From IMG/VR virus record IMGVR_UViG_3300046517_000853, positions 1 to 46,976 of that record: a stretch of 46,976 nt of DNA; one strand, written 5' to 3'. Shown here piece by piece: positions 1-7,643 of this stretch. The stretch is from a virus. Within the stretch, counting starts at the first letter, position 1; each line of letters opens with the position of its first letter. The position numbers and the translations under genes were made by a program. The notes beneath the pieces are model-generated. The model was not told the origin of the DNA, made no database searches, and saw nothing but the letters and a program-made list of their open reading frames with translations.

Positions 1-127
1 ATATCCGAAACTATTCAAGGATTTCCCCTATCTTGAGAAGGCATACTATAGGGAACAACAATTTACGGAAGTCTTTCCAACAGTTCAGGAGGCTAAAGCT
101 GCTGGAGAGAAGTCTAGAATCATGGAT
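1..127. repeat. Terminal direct repeat, left copy (contig closes into a circle)
   Basis: These 127 bases are identical to positions 46850-46976. The open reading frame across the right end continues in the same frame here, so the contig represents a circular or circularly permuted molecule. The exact length of 127 equals a common assembler k-mer size, so I infer an assembly overlap and not a biological terminal repeat. Confidence 0.95.
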
Positions 128-985
128 CGTGTTGAATCTGAGATAATGAATGGTGATATTACATCTATTCTAAAGGCAGCAAAACAGGAAAACAATGAAT
201 CATTCCTTAGAATAGCTGATAATTATCTTCCTACGCTGAGATCAGTAGATCCGCAGGCTTATTATCATGTTTTGGGTAATGTTGTCAAAGATACCATCAT
301 TACGATGGTTAAAGAGGCCCGCGCACTCGGAGAAAACGGACAACCATTACAGGCGGCAGCTAATATTCTGAATCAATTCGTGTTTGGAAGTCAGAATTTT
401 CAGCCACCCCAACCATTATCTAGACAAGTTAGACCTGATGAACAAAATAGAGAACGAGAATTTCAACAAAGAGAACAACAAAGAGTAATGAGTTCGTTCG
501 AGTCCACTAAAACAGACTTACAGACACGGGCTGACAATGTTTTAAGAAGTACAATCGATCAGAACATCGATCCTAATGGAACGATGACTGATTATGTGAA
601 GAAAAATGCAACTAAAGATGCATTCGAGTCATTGGAATCATTAATTGTAAAGGATTCACGATTTCGTGGAATTCTGGATAAATTGTGGGAGAAAGCATTC
701 CAACAGAATTTCGATAAAGACTCTACAGACAAGATTAAATCAGCCTATCTCTCTAAGGCCAAGACACTGTTGCCATCAGTGATAAAAAGGGCACGAAATG
801 AAGCCTTAAGAGGATTGGGTCGCAGAAATGGATCAACTGAAGAGGTTGAAAGTGAGACTCTCACTACCAGAAAGAGTCCATCAGTTAGTAATGGCCGATC
901 CACAGCCCCCTCAAGTGGAAAAATCAGAAGTGGGAAAGATATTCCGAAAGGAATGAGTACACTAGAATTTCTAATGAAGGATTAG
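2..985 (+). CDS. Scaffolding-like protein, C-terminal part (gene split by contig ends)
   Basis: This is the 3' portion of a gene whose 5' part lies at 46539-46976; joined across the circle it encodes about 431 residues. The frame is open from position 2, so the ATG at 122 is internal and not the start. The joined protein has a very acidic N-terminal third (runs of Glu and Asp), a charged, helical Gln/Arg/Glu-rich middle and a Ser/Thr/Lys-rich tail. It sits between the portal and the major capsid gene, the standard place for a capsid scaffold in tailed phages. The role is inferred from composition and position; no sequence motif proves it. The stop lies 10 bp before the capsid start. Confidence 0.7.
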   Translation, partial: YPKLFKDFPYLEKAYYREQQFTEVFPTVQEAKAAGEKSRIMDRVESEIMNGDITSILKAAKQENNESFLRIADNYLPTLRSVDPQAYYHVLGNVVKDTIITMVKEARALGENGQPLQAAANILNQFVFGSQNFQPPQPLSRQVRPDEQNREREFQQREQQRVMSSFESTKTDLQTRADNVLRSTIDQNIDPNGTMTDYVKKNATKDAFESLESLIVKDSRFRGILDKLWEKAFQQNFDKDSTDKIKSAYLSKAKTLLPSVIKRARNEALRGLGRRNGSTEEVESETLTTRKSPSVSNGRSTAPSSGKIRSGKDIPKGMSTLEFLMKD

Positions 986-995
986 GGGGCAAGTT

Positions 996-2246
996 ATGGC
1001 CGTAACCGAATCTCAGGTAGCAGCAACTGAACTAGAGAAGGTAATTCCTAAAGTTCGTATGCTGTTTGAGCGTGATGACAGATTTTACTCGAATATCAAG
1101 AAAAGGGAAGTTGAAAAAATCTCGCACCGTCAGATGCGAGTTCCGCTGGAAATTCGTCCGGGTGGAAGTTTTCAATATTTCAACCCAGATGGTGGGGATC
1201 TTGGTCGCGGTGGTGGTTCGACCTTTGATAAGGCCGTACTCAACTGCGTATTTCTGTCAGAGAATATCGAATACACTAAATTGACTCAATGGGCAACTGA
1301 TGATGCACGTAAAGCTGTAATCAATGCTGTCCGTAAATTGACTTCCACGGCATTGGATGAAATGCGTCGTCAGTTGGATAGTCAGATGATGCAGGCGGGA
1401 GATGGAGTCATTGGTGTAGTTACTAGTGATACTCCTGCAGGTGGATCTAATGTCATTACTTGCACCACTGATGGATTTGGAATTCGTCTGATGAGATATG
1501 ATCAGACAGTTCAAATCTTTAATGCTGCATTGGATACAAATAAGGGAAGTGGAAAAATTACATTCTACGATGTGGAAAATAAGACTATTAACATCACTCC
1601 ACAGATTCCTGGAGTAATTGGAACTGATAAGATTGTAACTAATGGAATTACGGCTCCAAAGTCAATGCAGGGATTGTTTGGAGTTCCATATCACCATTCC
1701 AATGATTCATCTGGAACTTGGCTTGGATTTAGTCGTACGACTACTCCAGAGATTCGTGCCAATAACGTGAATGCTAATAATAACGCAATGACTTTACCAC
1801 TTCCACGATTGGCTATGAATAAAATCGGTAATAGAGTTGGAATTGAGAATACATTCAATCCAACAGCGTGGTTGCATCCATGTCAGATGCAGGCATACGA
1901 AGAAATCGGTCAATTGGTTTCCATCATACAGAAAACAACCAAGGAAGAAGGGTTGAATATGTATTTTGGAAGCAATATGCAACTAGCTGGAGCTGGAGTT
2001 AAACCCAGTTTCAGTTGGGATAAAACACGCATCGACTTTATTGTTGATGAAGTGTGGGGACGCGCGGAAATTCTTCCCATCGGATTCTATACAACTGATG
2101 GAAGGAAAATCTTCGAGATTCGTGGACCCAGTGGTGGTGTAGCGGCAGCGGAAATCTTCTACATGGTTGTGGGGATGCAAACGTACGTGAATAATCCCGC
2201 GGCGTGTAGTTACATTAATCAACTTGCTGTTCCCGTCGGATACTGA
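996..2246 (+). CDS. Major capsid protein
   Basis: The 416-residue protein is the likely HK97-fold shell subunit. The call rests on length (P22 gp5 is about 430), position directly after portal and scaffold and before small decoration and adaptor genes, and overall character: a helical N-terminus, a Gly-rich loop around residues 55-75 (GGSFQYFNP, GRGGGS) that may be the E-loop region, and beta-rich middle and C-terminal parts (EVWGRAEILPIGFYTTDGRKI, residues about 350-370). There is no Ig-like extension. GGGGGC lies just upstream of the ATG as ribosome binding site. Codon use is typical of the late genes. The fold is inferred. Confidence 0.8.
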   Translation: MAVTESQVAATELEKVIPKVRMLFERDDRFYSNIKKREVEKISHRQMRVPLEIRPGGSFQYFNPDGGDLGRGGGSTFDKAVLNCVFLSENIEYTKLTQWATDDARKAVINAVRKLTSTALDEMRRQLDSQMMQAGDGVIGVVTSDTPAGGSNVITCTTDGFGIRLMRYDQTVQIFNAALDTNKGSGKITFYDVENKTINITPQIPGVIGTDKIVTNGITAPKSMQGLFGVPYHHSNDSSGTWLGFSRTTTPEIRANNVNANNNAMTLPLPRLAMNKIGNRVGIENTFNPTAWLHPCQMQAYEEIGQLVSIIQKTTKEEGLNMYFGSNMQLAGAGVKPSFSWDKTRIDFIVDEVWGRAEILPIGFYTTDGRKIFEIRGPSGGVAAAEIFYMVVGMQTYVNNPAACSYINQLAVPVGY

Positions 2247-2273
2247 AATCTAGTACGAAATAGGAGACATGAA

Positions 2274-2570
2274 ATGCCCCTAATAGCATCCGATTGGAGT
2301 CAGGTTTCACCTACAGGTCAGTCTGTTCCTGTTACTTTAGCTAGTGCAGCATCAATTGCACCTACTACTTTCTTGACTATTTTGACTGGTAACGTAGCTG
2401 TTGCTACAATCGTTCCACCAGTTTCACATACACATATGCTAGCAATTGAATTTGCTGGAGCTGCTGGTGTGGTGGCTACAGGTAATATTAAGACTGCTGT
2501 AGCTAGTGTAGCTGGTGTGGCGAATCTATTTCTATACAACCCAGCGACAGGTAAATATACACCTGTTTAG
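2274..2570 (+). CDS. Small decoration-like protein, paralog A
   Basis: This 98-residue protein is rich in Ala, Val and Thr and predicted to be all beta. The segment LASAASIAPTTFLTILTGNV matches LASAASISPKTDIVKVTGST in the 96-residue protein at 2686-2976, and both continue into an IxTIVP motif, so the two are clearly paralogs. Its place directly behind the capsid gene suggests a head decoration or spike protein, a role inferred from position. AGGAGACATGAAATG gives a ribosome binding site. A hairpin-containing gap follows. Confidence 0.6.
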   Translation: MPLIASDWSQVSPTGQSVPVTLASAASIAPTTFLTILTGNVAVATIVPPVSHTHMLAIEFAGAAGVVATGNIKTAVASVAGVANLFLYNPATGKYTPV

Positions 2571-2685
2571 TTGGTAGTCATCAGGTGGTGGCTCCCTTAA
2601 TGGTCTAAGCCGACTTAGAACATCACTCACGTGTAGATACAGGGGGCGAAACTACACGAATTCATCTCATGGTGGAGGAGGAGAG
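2571..2685 (+). promoter_or_regulatory. Intergenic hairpins with an ACGTGTAGATAC element
   Basis: Two structures are visible in this 115-bp gap. TCTAAG/CTTAGA (2604-2619, CCGA tetraloop) could be a terminator or processing hairpin. CGTGTAG at 2630-2636 is the reverse complement of CTACACG at 2652-2658. The CGTGTAGATACAGGG segment resembles the GCGTGTAAATAC-type elements at 37409, 38222 and 39776. A GGAGGAGGAG stretch before 2686 supplies a strong ribosome binding site. The function (late promoter, terminator or RNA processing site) is unknown. Confidence 0.5.
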
Positions 2686-2976
2686 ATGATACCAGGAACA
2701 ACGTCAAAGCTAAGTGAATCTACATTGGCATCGGCTGCAAGTATTAGTCCCAAAACTGATATCGTGAAAGTAACTGGAAGTACCCAAATCAATACAATAG
2801 TTCCATCATTCGGTGGGGGATTTAGCGGATTCGTAATTCTAGTCCCGACTGATGGTGGAATTACAATTGGAACATCAGGAAATATTCTAGTAGGACTAGC
2901 TGCTGCTCAGAATAGATCCTTGATGTTGATTTATGTTCGTTCACTTGGTAAGTGGATAATTGAAAATGGTGTGTAG
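2686..2976 (+). CDS. Small decoration-like protein, paralog B
   Basis: This 96-residue protein is a paralog of the one at 2274-2570, sharing the LASAASI-P segment and the following NTIVP motif. The rest is Gly/Ile/Val-rich beta sequence ending in LIYVRSLGKWIIENGV, comparable to LFLYNPATGKYTPV in paralog A. It has an unusually strong ribosome binding site (GGTGGAGGAGGAGAG) and its own 115-bp leader with hairpins, so its expression may be set separately from the capsid gene. A high-copy decoration protein is the likely role, by inference. Confidence 0.6.
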   Translation: MIPGTTSKLSESTLASAASISPKTDIVKVTGSTQINTIVPSFGGGFSGFVILVPTDGGITIGTSGNILVGLAAAQNRSLMLIYVRSLGKWIIENGV

Positions 2977-2984
2977 GTAGTAAA

Positions 2985-3518
2985 ATGGAAACGATTGAAA
3001 CCCTGAACCAACGTCTAGTTGATTATTACGGACTCGACTCCGATACAGGCCGACCAATGTTCAGAATTGTGTGGGCCAATGATGAAGTCGAGAAACAAAT
3101 GGTCAATCATACTAGTTCAGGGTTTCAATTACTCTATCCAGTATTAGCTGAAGTCAAAAAGTATCCATACTTAAAGGATTTATATGTTCTTGAGCGTCTT
3201 GTTGTTGTTCCTGATATTAACCAGCCTGAAATTCCAGTCTCTAAATTATCGTATGAGCCTATTTGGTGCTATAGAGATTCTTCTGGTAATTCTCTACCTC
3301 CAGTATGGGATGCTACACAATTTGTGGTAGATACACTTTACGCGGCATTAGGTAAGAAATCATTAAAGAAATACGTCGAACCTGATCTTAATGAAGAAAA
3401 GGAAGATAGAGTAAAGAAAATTCAAGATGAACTATTTGGAAATGAGACTGAGGTTGGAGATGCGCTGGCTTACGGATCGGGAGTTGTGGTTCCAAGTAAC
3501 TATAAAAAGGTGGAATAA
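2985..3518 (+). CDS. Hypothetical head-region protein
   Basis: The 177-residue protein lies between the decoration paralogs and a zinc-ribbon protein; its stop overlaps the next start by one base. It contains Tyr/Trp-rich segments (RIVWANDEVEKQ, YEPIWCYRDSSGNSLPPVWD) and a charged C-terminal helix with Lys and Glu alternation around residues 120-150. I recognise no domain. Conserved position in the head block suggests a structural or assembly role. It is tightly coupled to its neighbours and has normal late-gene codon use. Confidence 0.6.
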   Translation: METIETLNQRLVDYYGLDSDTGRPMFRIVWANDEVEKQMVNHTSSGFQLLYPVLAEVKKYPYLKDLYVLERLVVVPDINQPEIPVSKLSYEPIWCYRDSSGNSLPPVWDATQFVVDTLYAALGKKSLKKYVEPDLNEEKEDRVKKIQDELFGNETEVGDALAYGSGVVVPSNYKKVE

Positions 3519-4216
3519 TGAGTTTAGTAGGTGAATTTCCCGGACTTGGTCAGACTAATCGTCGAACAATTAGAGCACCTGTCAATCCATTAGATAAGTC
3601 TACAGTCGTTTCAATTCTTCCAAAACAAGTAAGTGCGAATAAGATAACAATTCAACCTGGTACGTTTGAAATAGCTCCAGGAACACTCGAAAATCCATCA
3701 ATTCTTGTGGTTGGAACATCAAGTTGGTGGCGTGAAGTCGATATAGATCAACCATTACTCGAAATTCCAGTTTCAAGTATTCAAGTTGCTGATTCTATCG
3801 TTAAGGATTATTGTAATGGACTATTGGGATGTAATATGAATGAAATGATGCCTGGATTATTCTATGTTCCAGGTGAGTTTAGTGTAAAGAAATTAAAAGA
3901 AGAGTATTCACAACTATTTATTAAAGCTAAAGCCAATCAGAACAGATGGTTCATGGAATTAATTCGAATTGCTGACATTCTATGGAGTCGAACCAATGGA
4001 AATCCATTATCCATAAGTGATGATGCACGATTGGGATGTATTGAATTGAATATTTCAAATAAACCTTGGTTGGGTGATGTTCAATCAATGGAATTAGTTC
4101 GATGTATTGCATGTGGTTCACTGAGGAATCCACAATTTCCAATTTGTCAGACTTGTCATGCAATTGTTGATCCTGTTAAGGCGAAGGAACTCGGACTTAC
4201 ATTCGTTAAGATGTAA
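3518..4216 (+). CDS. Hypothetical head-region protein with C-terminal zinc ribbon
   Basis: The 232-residue protein ends in CIACG-(x8)-CQTC at about residues 200-216, a C4 zinc-ribbon pattern. The N-terminal part is Pro/Ile-rich and extended; a helical middle (residues about 90-160) follows. It overlaps the preceding gene by one base and sits between decoration and adaptor genes, so it is probably a virion or assembly protein. No enzymatic motif is seen. The portal of this phage also carries an inserted CxxC pair, so zinc-stabilised head proteins may be a feature of the group. Confidence 0.6.
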   Translation: MSLVGEFPGLGQTNRRTIRAPVNPLDKSTVVSILPKQVSANKITIQPGTFEIAPGTLENPSILVVGTSSWWREVDIDQPLLEIPVSSIQVADSIVKDYCNGLLGCNMNEMMPGLFYVPGEFSVKKLKEEYSQLFIKAKANQNRWFMELIRIADILWSRTNGNPLSISDDARLGCIELNISNKPWLGDVQSMELVRCIACGSLRNPQFPICQTCHAIVDPVKAKELGLTFVKM

Positions 4217-4234
4217 TGAAAGAGGAGGAATGAG

Positions 4235-4456
4235 ATGCCACATCAAGTAACAGTTACAGGAAAGACCGGACCAAATTTTACGGTTACAGCGGCAGTAATT
4301 CCAAACGTCAATAGAGTGACGTTTGAACCGAATCCCAAGATTCTACGTGTTCAGACTGATGATATCAATGGAAACATTAAAGATTTCGATATTTCGGCTG
4401 CAACTACAGTAACTTGCACCATCACGGCAGGGAATTACGCCTTTTCTGTATCGTAG
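4235..4456 (+). CDS. Small beta-rich structural protein
   Basis: The 73-residue Thr/Val-rich protein is predicted to be almost entirely beta strand, with no charged helix. AGAGGAGGAATGAG before the ATG is a strong ribosome binding site, which suggests abundant production. Its composition resembles the decoration-like proteins at 2274-2976 and the one at 39819-40049, but I see no clear alignment. It lies just before the head-tail adaptor gene. A decoration or stabilising role is inferred only. Confidence 0.55.
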   Translation: MPHQVTVTGKTGPNFTVTAAVIPNVNRVTFEPNPKILRVQTDDINGNIKDFDISAATTVTCTITAGNYAFSVS

Positions 4457-4478
4457 CCTCTATTTACAGAGGTGAAAT

Positions 4479-5183
4479 ATGGGTAGTACAACAAGTCTAA
4501 AAGCCGGCGAAGTGATGGATCGTAGTGCAGCTTTACTAAATGATCCACTTAAGACAGATTTCACCTACGTAGCACAATTACCTTATCTGAATATTGCAAT
4601 AGATGAGTTAATTGAAAATTTAGAAGAGTCGAATGCAGGTGTAACTAATCAAACATCTGCCGTAATCACCGTATTAAAAGGATTCGATCGAATTACACCA
4701 ATTGAAGACATATCGTTGGCTCCTAACTATCCGATTGATTTGGTTGAAATTCGAGAAGTTGGGGAACGATCTGTTGGAAGTAATGATTCATTTCAGGGAC
4801 TCGGAAAACGCGAATTTATTTCGTCTTTTCCAGCCACTAATTCATTACTTTATTGGGCATGGGAAGATCAGATCATTAAATTTAACCCAAATGGTGCGTT
4901 GGCTGATAAAGAAGTTCAATTGAAGTATGTCCGTCAAGCCATTCAATTGGCGACTGATGAGAATTCAATCATCGGTACGATTAATTCTCGTTCCTATCTA
5001 TCATATAAAACTGGTGCGTTGTGCGCGTTTTTCATTGGAGAAAATCAATCTAGAGCAGAAGTATTAGATGGTCAAGCTGAAAAAGCAATGGAACGATTAA
5101 CTGGAATTGGAAATAAGGGAAAACAACAGATAATGACACGGCATCGGCCTTTCAGGGCTAGTTATAAGGCTCGGGGATACTAA
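4479..5183 (+). CDS. Head-tail adaptor (P22 gp4 / T7 gp11-like) candidate
   Basis: The 234-residue protein has an N-terminal helical segment with conserved-looking LPYLNIAIDELIENLEE (residues about 33-50), a central beta part (PIDLVEIREVG, LLYWAWEDQIIKFNP) and a basic C-terminal tail after a helix with AEKAMERLTGI. This helical-bundle-plus-tail arrangement and the position between head genes and a nozzle-like gene fit the ring that joins the portal to the tail in podoviruses. The next gene starts at its stop (one-base overlap). The fold is inferred from character and position. Confidence 0.65.
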   Translation: MGSTTSLKAGEVMDRSAALLNDPLKTDFTYVAQLPYLNIAIDELIENLEESNAGVTNQTSAVITVLKGFDRITPIEDISLAPNYPIDLVEIREVGERSVGSNDSFQGLGKREFISSFPATNSLLYWAWEDQIIKFNPNGALADKEVQLKYVRQAIQLATDENSIIGTINSRSYLSYKTGALCAFFIGENQSRAEVLDGQAEKAMERLTGIGNKGKQQIMTRHRPFRASYKARGY

Positions 5184-7333
5184 TGCGGGACCATGATCCA
5201 GTTGTAATTAATGATTTCAATGGATGGTGGGATCGAGATGATGAGGATTCCGCTCCATTAGATCATTTCAATAAAGCGATTAATATTCAATTCATTGATT
5301 CAGGAATTGAGACTAGATATCCATTAGACAAATATCAAGATCCTAGTAAGGCATTCGGTAAAGTCTTACGTGTCTATAATTATGTAACTCAAACTGGTCA
5401 GACTCTATTGGTATTAGTTGAAGGTGGAATTATTCACCATGTAACTAATCCAAATAGTGTTTATTTGAATATTTTAACTATTCCTACAATGACAGACTTC
5501 GGATTTGTAGCCATCTCGGGACGGGCTTACATTACACCATTTACTACATATGTAGATTCAAATGGTCAAAACTATGAATTAGGTTTACCTAATGAAAATC
5601 TTTACGTGTATTTAGGTGTAGGAGATCCAGCTAGAAAAGCAGGTGGAGTTATTCCTGTTAGCGGAACTGGGACACCATATGTACCATATAAGCCATTCCT
5701 TGCATACACTAATACAGTTATAAATGGACCAGTTGTAAGTGAAGGAATCCATATAGTAGCTGTAGCATTTAGTGATGATGGAACTAATTTTAAGAATGCA
5801 GGTCCAATATCTCATCCACCTCCCACACTTCTACCCCCATTTGCAAATCGTGATATGTTTCCTGTAGTTTATGCTACAGGTACTCAAGTTATTCAATTAA
5901 CTAATATTCCATTAGGTCCACCTGGAACTATAGCTAGAAGATTATTAATGACTCTTGCAGAAGATATAAATACATATAAACATAATGGTCCACATGATTG
6001 GCGAATAGCGGAAACACTTCCAGACAATACAACTATAACTAGAATACTTAATCCTCCAGATGCAACTTTAACATTTGTATTTTCTCCAATTGTTAGTTCT
6101 CTCTATCATGAATCTAGCGCAATGATGGTAGTGGAATCATTAGATACTGGATTCTGTGACCTTGGATTCCATTTAGTCGGTATAGTGTATGAGACTAATT
6201 CAGGTTACTTGACAGCAGTTGGACCCGAATTCTATGCTGGAAATACATATGTCACTCCAACTAAAGGAGTTACGGTATTAAATATTCCAACTTCACCTGA
6301 TCCTAGTGTTGTAAAGAGACACTTAGTTTCAACTAAGGCCATATTCGATTATAATGGAGATCAGAAAGGATATCAATTCTTTTTCATTCCAAAAGGTACA
6401 TTAAATGATAATATAACTAGGGCAATGAATGTATCATATTACGATTCTGACCTTCTATCAGATGCATCACATTTGATGGATAATTATGATAGAATTCCAG
6501 CAGGTGTATCTCTTTGTACGTATCATAGTCGATTAGTTCTAGTAGGTGATCCTACTATTCCTGTTTTGGCAGCTACACCACTTGGAAAAAATCCACGGGA
6601 TGCGCCCGCAGCTAGACCAGATAATCGATCAGTTGCGTGGTTATCAGCCCCTGGAGAACCTGAAGCAATTAGTAAAGTCGATGGATTGATTGTAACTCCA
6701 TTAGATGGAAATCCGCTAACTAATTGTCAGGAATTCCGTGATGCTCTCTACTTATTTAAGAGGACACGGACTTACGCATATGTAGATAATCAAGATGAAC
6801 CCGCATCATGGCAGGAAAAAGTAATCGACGAAGGTACGGGCGCATCAGTACATGGAATAGGTACAGTATTGGATTCTGGCGGAGTAAATATTGACTTTCT
6901 AATAGTAGCCAATTGGTCCGGATTAATGTTATTTAATGGAACATATGCACGTCCTGAGATATCATTCAAAATTGAGAATTTTTGGCTTCAATTGGATCGA
7001 AATGGATTCAGAAATGTACAAATAATCAATGATTCCATCTCTAAGAAGGTCTACATTACACTTCCAACGATAACTCGGAATTTTGTTTTGTATGCTGATT
7101 ATAAGAAAGGACTAGACCCAAAGAATATTAAATGGGTTAAATGGGAATTCGATGCTGAAGTTACTACAGCGTGTTTAATTAACACAAATAAGATAATTTT
7201 AGGAGCTGCATTGGATTCAGGTGGAATCTATTTCATCAATTCATTCAAACCAGCTAGACATGATAGTTATAATAATGGAATTGAGAAAAAGATACCTAAT
7301 CCCATAATTCGTACATCTTTGTTAGGTGGATAA
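5183..7333 (+). CDS. Tail nozzle/hub-like protein (P22 gp10 / T7 gp12 type)
   Basis: The 716-residue, almost all-beta protein begins with a short Asp-rich segment (FNGWWDRDDEDS) followed by repeated strands typical of a beta-propeller nozzle. Recurrent features are VAWLSAPGEPEAI, KVDGLIVTPLDG, REALYLFK-like (FRDALYLFK) and FLIVANWSGLMLFNG, which match the order seen in nozzle-type proteins where the DNA channel is built from propeller blades. It directly follows the adaptor gene with a one-base overlap. I infer that it closes the tail tube and carries the fibres encoded downstream. Confidence 0.65.
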   Translation: MRDHDPVVINDFNGWWDRDDEDSAPLDHFNKAINIQFIDSGIETRYPLDKYQDPSKAFGKVLRVYNYVTQTGQTLLVLVEGGIIHHVTNPNSVYLNILTIPTMTDFGFVAISGRAYITPFTTYVDSNGQNYELGLPNENLYVYLGVGDPARKAGGVIPVSGTGTPYVPYKPFLAYTNTVINGPVVSEGIHIVAVAFSDDGTNFKNAGPISHPPPTLLPPFANRDMFPVVYATGTQVIQLTNIPLGPPGTIARRLLMTLAEDINTYKHNGPHDWRIAETLPDNTTITRILNPPDATLTFVFSPIVSSLYHESSAMMVVESLDTGFCDLGFHLVGIVYETNSGYLTAVGPEFYAGNTYVTPTKGVTVLNIPTSPDPSVVKRHLVSTKAIFDYNGDQKGYQFFFIPKGTLNDNITRAMNVSYYDSDLLSDASHLMDNYDRIPAGVSLCTYHSRLVLVGDPTIPVLAATPLGKNPRDAPAARPDNRSVAWLSAPGEPEAISKVDGLIVTPLDGNPLTNCQEFRDALYLFKRTRTYAYVDNQDEPASWQEKVIDEGTGASVHGIGTVLDSGGVNIDFLIVANWSGLMLFNGTYARPEISFKIENFWLQLDRNGFRNVQIINDSISKKVYITLPTITRNFVLYADYKKGLDPKNIKWVKWEFDAEVTTACLINTNKIILGAALDSGGIYFINSFKPARHDSYNNGIEKKIPNPIIRTSLLGG

Positions 7334-7341
7334 TTGGGGGG

Positions 7342-7641
7342 ATGATGAGTCCAGAATCAGATGGAAGTGAGGCAATATCTCATTTCGCAGCAATTAGAGT
7401 TATAGTAACTGGATCTGGAAGTTTGAAAATGTCCATCTATTCAATGGATGACATTCGATCAAAACAATTGGTTCCATTTGCTCTAAAAAATGTAATTCGA
7501 GTCGTTCCCACCAGATTAGTGAATTTCCTAGAACAACGTGCATTATTTGAATTTAAGACTACAAATATGGATGAATATTTCAAAATTACTAAAATTATAG
7601 TATTCACTAAGGAAGTTTACATGTCTCATCCTGGGGCTTAA
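7342..7641 (+). CDS. Hypothetical tail-region protein
   Basis: The 99-residue protein mixes beta strands (AIRVIVTGSGSLKMSIYS) and short helices. It lies between the nozzle-like gene and the first tail fibre, with only 8 and 2 bases to its neighbours, so it is probably a virion component such as a fibre-attachment or closure protein. GGGGGG just upstream acts as ribosome binding site; ATG at 7342 or 7345 could start translation. No domain is recognised. Confidence 0.55.
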   Translation: MMSPESDGSEAISHFAAIRVIVTGSGSLKMSIYSMDDIRSKQLVPFALKNVIRVVPTRLVNFLEQRALFEFKTTNMDEYFKITKIIVFTKEVYMSHPGA

Positions 7642-7643
7642 TC

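Noticed and set aside
122-985. ATG at 122 as the start of a capsid-region gene
   Set aside because: The frame is open upstream to position 2 and continues into the right end of the contig; the start at 46539 has AGGAG seven bases upstream.
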